Shown one piece after another: positions 7,783 to 15,157 of a DNA stretch of 32,681 bases. Within the stretch, counting starts at the first letter, position 1. Every line of letters starts with the position of its first letter. The DNA is from Methylobacterium sp. Leaf465 (GTDB taxonomy: Bacteria > Pseudomonadota > Alphaproteobacteria > Rhizobiales > Beijerinckiaceae). The stretch is from the NCBI RefSeq assembly GCF_001424705.1, contig NZ_LMRA01000016.1, forward strand, positions 1-32,681, in the 5' to 3' direction. Below the pieces are notes generated by a model that was not told where the DNA came from, searched no databases, and was given only the letters and a program-made list of their open reading frames with translations. Made by a program: the position numbers and the translations under genes.

Positions 7783-8238
7783 TCAGAGGGGTGTTTGGGT
7801 GCGCGGAGCCTCCAGGCCGAGCAGCTGCGCGACCGCGCCCCCCGATCCGCCGATCAGGTCCGCCAGCGTGACCTGGTCGAGCACCGCCAGGAAGGCGTTC
7901 AGGGCATCCCCGAGAACCTGCTGCAGGCGGCAGCTCGGGGTCAGGACGCAGGCGGCCCCGGAGAAGCACGCCACCAGGGCGAAATCCTCCTCCGTCGCCC
8001 GGACGACCGTGCCGAGGCAGATCTCGGCCGCGGGCCGCCCGAGGCGGAGACCGCCGCCACGGCCGCGCATGGTCCGGATCAGCCCGAGCTGACCCAGCTT
8101 GTGCACCACCTTGGTGAGATGGCTCTCCGAGATGCGATAGGCGCGGGCGATCTCCGCCGTGGAACTCCGCCGCTCGCCGTTGACCCCGAGGTAGATCAGG
8201 GTGCGGAGGGCATAATCGGTGTGGAGCGTGAGGCGCAT
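7783..8238 (-). CDS. nsrR: Rrf2-family regulator, NsrR type (nitric oxide sensor)
   Basis: A 151-residue Rrf2 transcription regulator. The winged-helix N-terminus reads MRLTLHTDYALRTLIYLG, with SESHLTKVVHKLGQLGLI as recognition helix and GRGGGLRLGRPA as wing. Three cysteines (Cys91, Cys97, Cys103; CFSGAACVLTPSCRL) match the NsrR [Fe-S] cluster pattern C-x5-C-x5-C. LTPSCRLQQVL and TLADLI closely follow known NsrR sequences. NsrR binds a [4Fe-4S] cluster and is released from DNA by nitric oxide, derepressing NO detoxification genes. IscR and RirA are less likely given the TPxCRL context. No hmp, nor or other NO-response gene is in the window, so it acts elsewhere or on itself. A longer upstream frame exists, but the ATG at 8238 is where family similarity starts. 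Confidence 0.88.
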   Translation of the reverse strand: MRLTLHTDYALRTLIYLGVNGERRSSTAEIARAYRISESHLTKVVHKLGQLGLIRTMRGRGGGLRLGRPAAEICLGTVVRATEEDFALVACFSGAACVLTPSCRLQQVLGDALNAFLAVLDQVTLADLIGGSGGAVAQLLGLEAPRTQTPL

Positions 8239-8562
8239 GGCGTTCACTCGGACGCGTGAGAGCGAGTCCGTGACGCACGGGCTCCGCGCGGGCCGCCTGG
8301 CAGGGGGCGCTTCCCGCGCGCACCGTATCCCGGCGTTGTCTCGGGGGGCGTTGTCTCGGGGGACGACGTCCCGGGGATCGGGCACATGCGGCGGCAAGCC
8401 TACCGTTGCGCGACGGACAGAGATCACGGCGTGGATGGATGTGCGACCCTGCGCCTTTGTCGTCTTTTTATCATGGATTGGACGCCTTGGAACGGCACGT
8501 TCCGATCCGAATGGGCTTTCGCGCGTGTTCGTCGGGCCGGTTGCAGCCTCGGGGCCGGCCCC
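8239..8562. other. 324-bp intergenic region upstream of nsrR
   Basis: No gene supported. It should hold the nsrR promoter (minus strand). It includes a perfect two-copy 15-bp tandem repeat at 8332-8361 and a less GC-rich patch (CTTTTTATCATGG) near 8464-8477. I could not find a clear NsrR dyad. Confidence 0.4.
8332..8361. repeat. Perfect 15-bp tandem duplication
   Basis: Two perfect adjacent copies of GGCGTTGTCTCGGGG, about 95-125 bases upstream of the nsrR start codon. It could be a simple slippage product or a doubled protein site. Confidence 0.7.
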
Positions 8563-9021
8563 TCAATCGGCGGCGCGGGGGGGACGCCGCTGCGCCCAGT
8601 CCCGGTCCCGGGCGGCCTGGGCCTCGCGGACCTCGCCGGACCAGTGCTCCCAGTCCGGATCGGCGGCCTGCGGGCGCCGGCGGGCACGGGCCGTTGCCTT
8701 CTTGCGCCGCGCCTCGTCCGCCGCCTTCTGCCGCTGCAACTCCTCCACCGTCACCGGTTCCGGGGCGGGCCTGGGCGTCGCCCAGGCGTAGGTCCGCTCG
8801 GCGGGCCGGCGCGGCCGGTCGTGGTCCGGGGCGGGGGCCCGGCCGGCGTCCGGGCGACCGGCATCCGCCAGGACGAGCGCGTCGGCGAGGCTGAGACCGG
8901 CGGTAGCCGCCACCCGGGTCGCGGCCGCGCGTCCGGCCGCGCGCTCGCCGGGCGTGGCCCCGCGCTCCATCAGTGCGCGACACTTCGCGAACCGGTCGCG
9001 ATCCAGGATCCGTGCAGCCAT
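8563..9021 (-). CDS. Hypothetical protein with DUF2786-like N-terminus (152 aa)
   Basis: A 152-residue protein. The first 50 residues (MAARILDRDRFAKCRALMERGATPGERAAGRAAATRVAATAGLSLADAL) resemble the DUF2786 helical domain: a helix, then 'GATxGERAAxRAAA', then a helix. The rest is charged and of low complexity, with an Arg/Ala-rich helix (EELQRQKAADEARRKKATARARRR) and a tail rich in Trp, Asp and Arg. It is probably cytoplasmic and may bind nucleic acid through the basic stretch (inference). The ribosome site is weak. The start at 9021 was chosen because the family-like part begins there; the frame stays open further upstream. The function is unknown. Confidence 0.6.
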   Translation of the reverse strand: MAARILDRDRFAKCRALMERGATPGERAAGRAAATRVAATAGLSLADALVLADAGRPDAGRAPAPDHDRPRRPAERTYAWATPRPAPEPVTVEELQRQKAADEARRKKATARARRRPQAADPDWEHWSGEVREAQAARDRDWAQRRPPRAAD

Positions 9022-9212
9022 GGCCCACCCTACGGCCAAAGGCGACGGCGCGCCCTGCTCGCGTGCGGCCGTCCACAGCGCGGGCCGGGTGCGTCTCGGC
9101 ACCGCGAAACGGGCCGGAACGCTCCATGGAGGACCCGGGCCCAGGCCCGCAGCCATCGCAGGCGACGATTCGATCCCAACCCGCCGATCCCCACCCGGCC
9201 GAGGAGATTCCG

Positions 9213-9356
9213 ATGATTGCCGCAGGTCCGTTTCGCTGGCTCCTGACCCTCGTCGCGATGGTTTCGCCCTTCGCCGCCGCGACCTGCGGCGCCGCCGGCC
9301 GGAGCAGCCTCCAGCCGGAAGCCGACACCCACGTGGTGTATCGCCACTTTCTGTAG
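9213..9356 (+). CDS. Small exported peptide (47 aa), unknown
   Basis: A 47-residue frame with an ideal GAGGAG Shine-Dalgarno six bases before the ATG. The N-terminus MIAAGPFRWLLTLVAMVSPFAAATCGAAG looks like a signal peptide. A cysteine follows AAAT, which is not a good lipobox, so a lipoprotein is possible but not convincing. The mature part would be only about 20 residues (GRSSLQPEADTHVVYRHFL). No family is recognised. The neighbours on both sides are on the opposite strand, so it has its own promoter in the region 9022-9200. Confidence 0.6.
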   Translation: MIAAGPFRWLLTLVAMVSPFAAATCGAAGRSSLQPEADTHVVYRHFL

Positions 9357-9432
9357 GCCCTGCTGCACGCCCTGACGCGTCGACGCCTGCCGCAGGACCC
9401 GCTCGACGGGGCTCGGGGGGGCGCGACGGCGT

Positions 9433-9678
9433 TCAGGCCTGGCCGGCGACGATGGCGGCCCCCTCGATCAGGGAGAACAGGATCCCGGACGCCCGGAGCG
9501 CGGCGACGGCCCGGTACCGGCTGGATGGGCCGGGGGCCTCCGCGCCCCCCTCCAGGCGTTGGACGGTCGAGAACGAGAGCCCGCTGGCCCGGGACAGATC
9601 GGTCATGGACCCGTCGAGGAAGGCGCGCGCGGCGCGGATGTGATGCCCTTCGCGGCGCGGCGCCAGCCCCACCAGCAC
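9433..9678 (-). CDS. Small helix-turn-helix protein (81 aa), XRE-like
   Basis: An 81-residue protein with the pattern IRAARAFLDGSMTDLSRASGLSFSTVQRLEGG, a Cro/C1-type helix-turn-helix (about residues 14-45). It is followed by a short C-terminal stretch AVAALRASGILFSLIEGAAIV, typical of small one-domain regulators common in Methylobacterium and rhizobia. The start is a GTG at 9678. It is divergent from putA with 269 bases between them, so it could regulate putA or only itself; nothing in the sequence proves this. Confidence 0.75.
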   Translation of the reverse strand: MLVGLAPRREGHHIRAARAFLDGSMTDLSRASGLSFSTVQRLEGGAEAPGPSSRYRAVAALRASGILFSLIEGAAIVAGQA

Positions 9679-9790
9679 CGGGCCCGAGGCACACAGGGGG
9701 GGCTGGGGTCTCGGGCACGGACGTCCAGGCGCGGGCCGATCGCTCGACCCGGGAAAACTTACGGCTTCTGCTTTGGAGCGTCCGGTTTAC

Positions 9791-9826
9791 GCAGGGACTA
9801 TACTGGATTTCTCGCGATATCCCTGC
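9791..9826 (+). promoter_or_regulatory. Inverted repeat and TATACT box upstream of putA
   Basis: An AT-richer patch about 125-160 bases upstream of the putA ATG. GCAGGGA (9791-9797) and TCCCTGC (9820-9826) form a 7-bp inverted repeat whose inner flanks (CTATA/GATA) are also partly symmetric. A -10-like TATACT lies inside at 9799-9804. A good -35 at the right distance is missing (TTGGAG at 9773 is 20 bases away). It could be an operator overlapping the putA promoter. Confidence 0.35.
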
Positions 9827-9947
9827 TTGCCTAATGTTGGGAAAACGGCTCGGGACGTCCCTCCGCGGGCGGGGCCTCGACTCGCGGTGCGTCGCGTCCC
9901 ATCCTCCCCGGCCGGGGCGGCGGTTCCGCCCGAACCGTGAGCCCGCG

Positions 9948-12900
9948 ATGCGCCCTGCCGATCCGGCACCGCCGTCAGCCCGCCCCTTCGGTGCGTTCCT
10001 GGGGCCGCGTGCCGCGCCGACGCCCCTGCGTCGGCGCCTGACCGCGGAGACCCGCGCGCCCGAGCCCGAGCGCGTCGCCGCCTGCCTGGAGGCGGTGACG
10101 ACGGATCCCGGGGCCGCGGCGGTCACCGCGCGCCTCGCGCACGCGCTCGTCGGACGCCTGCGCGCCCAGGGCCCGGTCGGCGGAGTCCAGGGCCTGCTGC
10201 GGGAATACAGCCTGTCGACGGAGGAGGGCGTGGCCCTGATGTGCCTCGCCGAGGCGCTGCTGCGCATTCCCGATCCGGAGACCCGCGACGCGCTGATCCG
10301 CGACACGATCGGACAGGGGGACTGGGCGGCCCATCTCGGGCACAGCCCCTCGCTCTTCGTCAACGCGGCCACCTGGGGGCTGGTGCTCACCGGACGCCTC
10401 GCCCGCGCCGCGGAGCGCCGCGAGGCGGGGCTGTCCGGCTCCCTCGCCCGGGTCGTCGCCCGGGGCGGCGAGCCCCTGGTCCGCGAGGGCGTCGACCAGG
10501 CCATGCGCCTCATGGGCGGCCAGTACGTCGCCGGCGAGACCATCGCGCAGGCCCTGCGCCAGGCCCGCCACCAGGAGGCGCGCGGCTTCACCCACTCCTT
10601 CGACATGCTCGGCGAGGCGGCGATGAATGCGGCCGACGCCGCGCGCTACACGGCCGACTACACGCACGCCATCCACGCCATCGGGGCGGCCTCGGCGGGG
10701 CGCGGCCTCGTCTCCGGCCCCGGCATCTCGATCAAGCTCTCGGCCCTGCATCCGCGCTACGTCCGCGCCCAGCGGGACCGGGTGATGGCCGAACTCCTGC
10801 CCCGCGTCGCCGCCCTGGCCCGCCTCGCCCGCCACGACGACATCGGCCTCACCATCGACGCCGAGGAGGCCGATCGCCTCGACCTCTCCCTCGACATCCT
10901 GGAAGCCCTCTGCGCCGACCCGGACCTGGCCGGCTGGAACGGCCTCGGCTTCGTGGTGCAGGCCTACCAGAAGCGGGCGCTGACGCTGGTCGCGGTCCTC
11001 GTCGACCTCGCCCGCCGCTCCGGGCGCCGCCTCATGGTCCGCCTCGTCAAGGGCGCCTACTGGGACACCGAGATCAAGCGGGCGCAGGTGGCGGGCCTGG
11101 AGGACTTCCCCGTCTTCACCCGCAAGGTCCACACCGACCTGTCGTACCGCGCCTGCGCGGAGCGGATGCTCGCCGCCCCCGACGCGATCTTCCCGCAATT
11201 CGCCACCCACAACGCCCAGACCCTGGCCGCCCTCCACACCCTGGCGGGGCCCGACTTCCATCTCGGACGCTACGAGTTCCAGTGCCTGCACGGCATGGGC
11301 GAGGCCCTCTACGCGGCGGTGGTGGGACCGGACGGGCTCGACCGCCCCTGCCGGATCTACGCGCCGGTGGGGACCCACGAGACGCTGCTGGCCTACCTCG
11401 TGCGCCGCCTCCTCGAGAACGGCGCCAACACCTCCTTCGTCAACCGGGTCGCGGATGCGCGGGTGGCCGTGGCTGACCTCGCCGCCGACCCGGTCGCGGT
11501 GGTGCGGGCCGCGCAGCCTCCCGGCGCCCCCCACCCGGCGATCCGGAAGCCCCGCGACCTCGTCCCCGACCGGGTCGCGGCCGCCGGCCTCGACCTGTCC
11601 GACGAGCGGGCGCTGGCCGATCTCGCCGGCCGCCTGACGGCGGAGGGTGCGCGTCTCTGGCGGGCGGTGCCGATGCTGGCCGAGGCCGAGCGCACCGGGC
11701 CGGCCCGCGACGTCCGCAACCCGGCCGACCGGGCGGACCGCGTCGGCACCGTGGTGGAGGCCGGGCCGGACCTCGTGGGGGAAGCCCTGGCCCAGGCCGG
11801 GACCGGGGCCGCGGCCTGGGCCGCGCGGCCGGGTGCGGCGCGGGCGGCGATCCTGGAGGCGGCGGCCGCGACGCTGAGCGCGCGCCAGCCGGCGCTCATC
11901 GCCCTCCTGATCCGCGAGGCCGGCAAGTCGGCCGCCAACGCGCTGGCGGAGGTGCGGGAGGCGGTGGACTTCCTGCGCGACTATGCCGGGCAGGCCCGGG
12001 ACTTCGCCCCCGCCACGCACCGGCCCCTCGGCGTCGTCGCCTGCATCAGTCCCTGGAACTTCCCCCTGGCGATCTTCACCGGCCAGGTGGCGGCGGCTCT
12101 CGCCGCCGGCAACGGTGTCCTGGCCAAGCCCGCCGAGGAGACCCCGCTGGTCGCCGCCGAGGCGGTGCGGATCCTGCGCGCGGCCGGGGTGCCGGCGGGC
12201 GCCCTCCAGCTCCTGCCCGGCGGCGGCGAGACCGGGGCCGCCCTCGTGGCCGACCCGCGCGTGAACGGCGTCCTGTTCACCGGCTCCACCGCGGTGGCGG
12301 CGGGCATCCAGGCGACCCTCGCGCGGCGCCTCAACCCGGAGGGCCACCCCGTGCCCCTGGTGGCCGAGACCGGGGGGCTGAACGCCCTGGTGGTCGATTC
12401 CTCGGCCCTGACCGAGCAGGTGGTGGCCGATACCCTGGTCTCGGCCTTCGATTCCGCCGGCCAGCGCTGCTCGGCCCTGCGCCTGCTGGCGCTGCAGGAG
12501 GAGATCGCCGACCGGACCCTGGCCATGCTGAAGGGGGCCCTCGCCGCGTGGCGGGTCGGCAACCCGGACCGGCTGGCCACCGATATCGGGCCGGTGATCG
12601 GCGCACAGGCGCGCGACGCCATCGAGGCCCACGTCGCCGCGATGCGCGCCGCCGGATATCCCGTTTACCGGGCGCCCCTGCCGGAGGCCTGCGACCGGGG
12701 CACCTTCGTCGCCCCGACCGTGATCGAGATCCCGTCCGTCGCCGCCCTCACCCGCGAGGTCTTCGGCCCGGTGCTGCACGTGGTGCGCTTCGACCGCACC
12801 GCCTTCGCGGCGACGATCGCGGCCGTCGACGCCACCGGCTACGGCCTCACCTTCGGCGTCCAGACCCGCCTCGACACGGCGATCGCCCGGGCCTGCGCCC

Positions 12901-13643
12901 TGAGCGCGGCGGGCAACCTCTACGTCAACCGCAACCTCGTCGGGGCCGTGGTCGGGATGCAGCCCTTCGGCGGGCACGGCCTCTCCGGCACCGGCCCGAA
13001 GGCCGGCGGTCCGCTCCTCCTGCGGCGCCTCCTCGCCGCCGCCCCGGCCGGGACCGGCCTTCCGCCCGGGCCGCCCGCCCCGGCGGCCCTCGCCTGGGTC
13101 CGGTGGCTGCGCGACCAGGGCCGGCCCGGGGAGGCCGCGGCTGCGGAAGCGCGGATCGCCCAAAGCCCTGTGGGCGGCGGGCTCCGGCTGCCGGGCCCGG
13201 TGGGCGAGGAGAACCGCTACGACCTGCATCCGCGCGGCACCATCCTGTGCCGGGCGGCGACCGGGCCGGGCCTCGCGGCCCAGATCGGCGCGGCGCTCGC
13301 CACCGGCAACCGCGTCGTTCTCAGTCCCACCGCGCCGGCCCAAGTCCTCCTCGCCGCCCTGCCGCACCCCCTGCCGCACGATCTGGACGGCTTCATCCGG
13401 GCCGCCGATCCGGAGACCGCCGCCGACGCGGTCCTGTGGGAGGGCGCGTCCGAGGCCCTGACGGCCTTCGCCGCGGCCCTCGCCGCCCGTCCCGGCCCCC
13501 TGGTGGCCATCCACCGGCCCCGCCTCGATCCGGCCGCCGGCTCCGAGGCCTACCCGGTCGAGGGCCTCGTCCGCGAGCGCGTGGTCAGCCGCAACACGGC
13601 GGCGGCCGGCGGCAACGCCGGCCTGATGACCCTGGACGGGTGA
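9948..13643 (+). CDS. putA: Bifunctional proline dehydrogenase / P5C dehydrogenase
   Basis: A 1231-residue PutA. It oxidises proline to glutamate: the FAD-dependent proline dehydrogenase makes P5C and the NAD-dependent aldehyde dehydrogenase oxidises the glutamate semialdehyde. PRODH barrel marks are GLTIDAEEADRLDLSLD, YQKRA, RLVKGAYWDTEIKRAQ, FATHNAQT and ANTSFVNR (about 300-520). ALDH marks are CISPWNFPLAIF, AKPAEETPL, LFTGST, ETGGLN and the catalytic Cys841 in SAGQRCSALR. A C-terminal ALDH-like segment follows (about 1040-1231), as in long PutA proteins. No N-terminal ribbon-helix-helix is visible, so it is not a self-regulating repressor like E. coli PutA. The ATG at 9948 was chosen because sequence upstream in this frame is not PutA-like. 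It is probably a single-gene unit. Confidence 0.96.
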   Translation: MRPADPAPPSARPFGAFLGPRAAPTPLRRRLTAETRAPEPERVAACLEAVTTDPGAAAVTARLAHALVGRLRAQGPVGGVQGLLREYSLSTEEGVALMCLAEALLRIPDPETRDALIRDTIGQGDWAAHLGHSPSLFVNAATWGLVLTGRLARAAERREAGLSGSLARVVARGGEPLVREGVDQAMRLMGGQYVAGETIAQALRQARHQEARGFTHSFDMLGEAAMNAADAARYTADYTHAIHAIGAASAGRGLVSGPGISIKLSALHPRYVRAQRDRVMAELLPRVAALARLARHDDIGLTIDAEEADRLDLSLDILEALCADPDLAGWNGLGFVVQAYQKRALTLVAVLVDLARRSGRRLMVRLVKGAYWDTEIKRAQVAGLEDFPVFTRKVHTDLSYRACAERMLAAPDAIFPQFATHNAQTLAALHTLAGPDFHLGRYEFQCLHGMGEALYAAVVGPDGLDRPCRIYAPVGTHETLLAYLVRRLLENGANTSFVNRVADARVAVADLAADPVAVVRAAQPPGAPHPAIRKPRDLVPDRVAAAGLDLSDERALADLAGRLTAEGARLWRAVPMLAEAERTGPARDVRNPADRADRVGTVVEAGPDLVGEALAQAGTGAAAWAARPGAARAAILEAAAATLSARQPALIALLIREAGKSAANALAEVREAVDFLRDYAGQARDFAPATHRPLGVVACISPWNFPLAIFTGQVAAALAAGNGVLAKPAEETPLVAAEAVRILRAAGVPAGALQLLPGGGETGAALVADPRVNGVLFTGSTAVAAGIQATLARRLNPEGHPVPLVAETGGLNALVVDSSALTEQVVADTLVSAFDSAGQRCSALRLLALQEEIADRTLAMLKGALAAWRVGNPDRLATDIGPVIGAQARDAIEAHVAAMRAAGYPVYRAPLPEACDRGTFVAPTVIEIPSVAALTREVFGPVLHVVRFDRTAFAATIAAVDATGYGLTFGVQTRLDTAIARACALSAAGNLYVNRNLVGAVVGMQPFGGHGLSGTGPKAGGPLLLRRLLAAAPAGTGLPPGPPAPAALAWVRWLRDQGRPGEAAAAEARIAQSPVGGGLRLPGPVGEENRYDLHPRGTILCRAATGPGLAAQIGAALATGNRVVLSPTAPAQVLLAALPHPLPHDLDGFIRAADPETAADAVLWEGASEALTAFAAALAARPGPLVAIHRPRLDPAAGSEAYPVEGLVRERVVSRNTAAAGGNAGLMTLDG

Positions 13644-13797
13644 GGGCCGCCGGCGCGATCGGAGACGAAAGCCTCGGAATCGCAGGGGCTTGTGGGCGGA
13701 TCCGGGCGCCCACGTTGCAATCGGGCGCCAAACCCGCGACCCTGGCGCCCGCATCTTCCCGCCCCGGCCGCCTCTCAGGGCCCCTCATCCGCACCGC

Positions 13798-15048
13798 ATG
13801 TCCGCGTTCACCTTCATCCACGCCGCCGACCTGCATCTCGGCAGCCCGCTCAGCGGCCTCGCTCTCAAGGACCCCGACATCGCCCGGCGCTTCGCCTCGG
13901 CGGGGCGCCGGGCCTTCGAGGATCTCGTCACCCTGGCGATCGAGCGGAGCGTCGCCTTCCTGATCGTGGCCGGCGACGTCTATGACGGCGACTGGTCCGA
14001 CAACACCATCGGGCTGTTCTTCGCCCGGCAGGTCGCCCGCCTCGACCGGGCCGGCATCCCCGTCATCCTGGTGCGCGGCAACCACGACGCCGAGAGCGTC
14101 ATCACCCGCTCGATCACCCTGCCGGACTCCGTGCGCAGCTTCCCGACGAGCCGGGCCGAGACCCACCGCCTCGAGCCCTTCAAGGTGGCGCTGCACGGGC
14201 GCAGCTTTCCCAACCGGGCGGTGGAGGAGAACTACGCCCTCACCTATCCGCCCGCCCTGCCGGGCTGGTTCAACATCGGCATCCTGCACACCTCCTGCAC
14301 CGGCCACGCGGCCCACGCCACCTACGCCCCCTGCTCGGTGGCGGACCTGGCGGGGCGGGGCTACGCCTACTGGGCGCTCGGCCACGTGCACGAGTACGCC
14401 GAACTCGCCCGCGACCCCTGGATCGTGTTTCCGGGCAACCTGCAGGGGCGCAGCATCCGGGAGCCCGGCCAGAAGGGCGCCGTCGCGGTGTCCGTCGCCG
14501 ACGGGCGGGTTCAGGGCGTCGAGCGCCTCATCGTCGACCAGGCCCGATTCCAACCCGTCGACGTCGATCTCTCCGGCGTGGCCGACGAGCGCGCGGCGGT
14601 CGCCCGCGTCGAGGCGGCCCTGCGCCCGCTCGCGGAGGCCGCCGCGGCGCGCCTCATCGCCGTGCGGGTGCGCCTGCGGGGGGAGACCCCGGCGCACGAC
14701 CGCCTGGCGGCCGACCGCGACGGGCTCACCGCCGAGATCCAGGCCGCCGCCCACCGCCTCCACGAGGACATCTGGCTGGAGCGCCTGAAGATCGAGACCG
14801 CCCGTCCGCGCCGGCCCGTCGCGGAGGCCCGCCCCGACGCCTTCGCGGCCATCGACCCCGCCACCCTGCTGGCGGCGGTGGACCACGAGCCGGACTTCCG
14901 CGCCCGCGCCCGGGCGGCGCTGGCCGAGATCGCCGCCAAGATGCCGGCCGGCCTCGCCGCCGAGGACGACCTCGCCGCCGACCTCGAGGCCCTCTGCGCG
15001 GAGGCCGAGGCGGTGATCCTCGGGCGCCTCTCCGGGCGGTCCTGCTGA
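13798..15048 (+). CDS. yhaO: YhaO/SbcD-like metallophosphoesterase (DNA exonuclease)
   Basis: A 416-residue Mre11/SbcD-family calcineurin-like phosphoesterase. Motifs in order: HAADLHLGSP (Asp11, His13), GDVYDGDW (Asp60), GNHDAE (Asn95, His96, Asp97), ILHTS (His164) and GHVHE (His196, His198), which together form the usual di-manganese nuclease site. Family members degrade DNA ends with a partner ATPase. The C-terminal 150 residues form a helical, acidic region, probably the contact with the partner. It is followed 109 bases later by the YhaN-like ATPase gene on the same strand, the normal YhaO-YhaN order. No Shine-Dalgarno is visible at the ATG. The symbol follows the Bacillus pair; the biochemistry of this protein is inferred. 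Confidence 0.9.
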   Translation: MSAFTFIHAADLHLGSPLSGLALKDPDIARRFASAGRRAFEDLVTLAIERSVAFLIVAGDVYDGDWSDNTIGLFFARQVARLDRAGIPVILVRGNHDAESVITRSITLPDSVRSFPTSRAETHRLEPFKVALHGRSFPNRAVEENYALTYPPALPGWFNIGILHTSCTGHAAHATYAPCSVADLAGRGYAYWALGHVHEYAELARDPWIVFPGNLQGRSIREPGQKGAVAVSVADGRVQGVERLIVDQARFQPVDVDLSGVADERAAVARVEAALRPLAEAAAARLIAVRVRLRGETPAHDRLAADRDGLTAEIQAAAHRLHEDIWLERLKIETARPRRPVAEARPDAFAAIDPATLLAAVDHEPDFRARARAALAEIAAKMPAGLAAEDDLAADLEALCAEAEAVILGRLSGRSC

Positions 15049-15097
15049 ACGCCGCCCCGTCGAACGACCGCCCGCCGGCAAGCCCCCCCCCAAGGGT

Positions 15098-15141
15098 CCC
15101 GAAGCTCTTCCCGAAGCTCTTCCCGAAGCTCTTCCCGAAGC
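15098..15141. repeat. 12-bp tandem repeat between yhaO and yhaN
   Basis: Three perfect copies of CCCGAAGCTCTT (15098-15109, 15110-15121, 15122-15133) plus a partial fourth (to 15141), ending 16 bases before the yhaN ATG. The period is four codons, and the frame that is open into yhaN would read Pro-Glu-Ala-Leu, but no ATG or GTG start precedes it in that frame. Confidence 0.9.
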
Positions 15142-15157
15142 GTCCCCCAAGGTTCCG

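Noticed and set aside
9525..9947. An extension of the putA frame 141 codons upstream.
   Set aside because: It overlaps the HTH gene and the promoter region, its sequence is not PutA-like, and the ATG at 9948 fits the family start.
9975..13754. A 1259-residue minus-strand frame opposite putA.
   Set aside because: Low-complexity Gly/Arg/Asp/His composition and no motifs, whereas the plus strand encodes a complete PutA.
13700..13797. Repeated GGGCGCC blocks before the yhaO gene, considered as an operator.
   Set aside because: Short GC-rich words of this kind are expected by chance in this composition.
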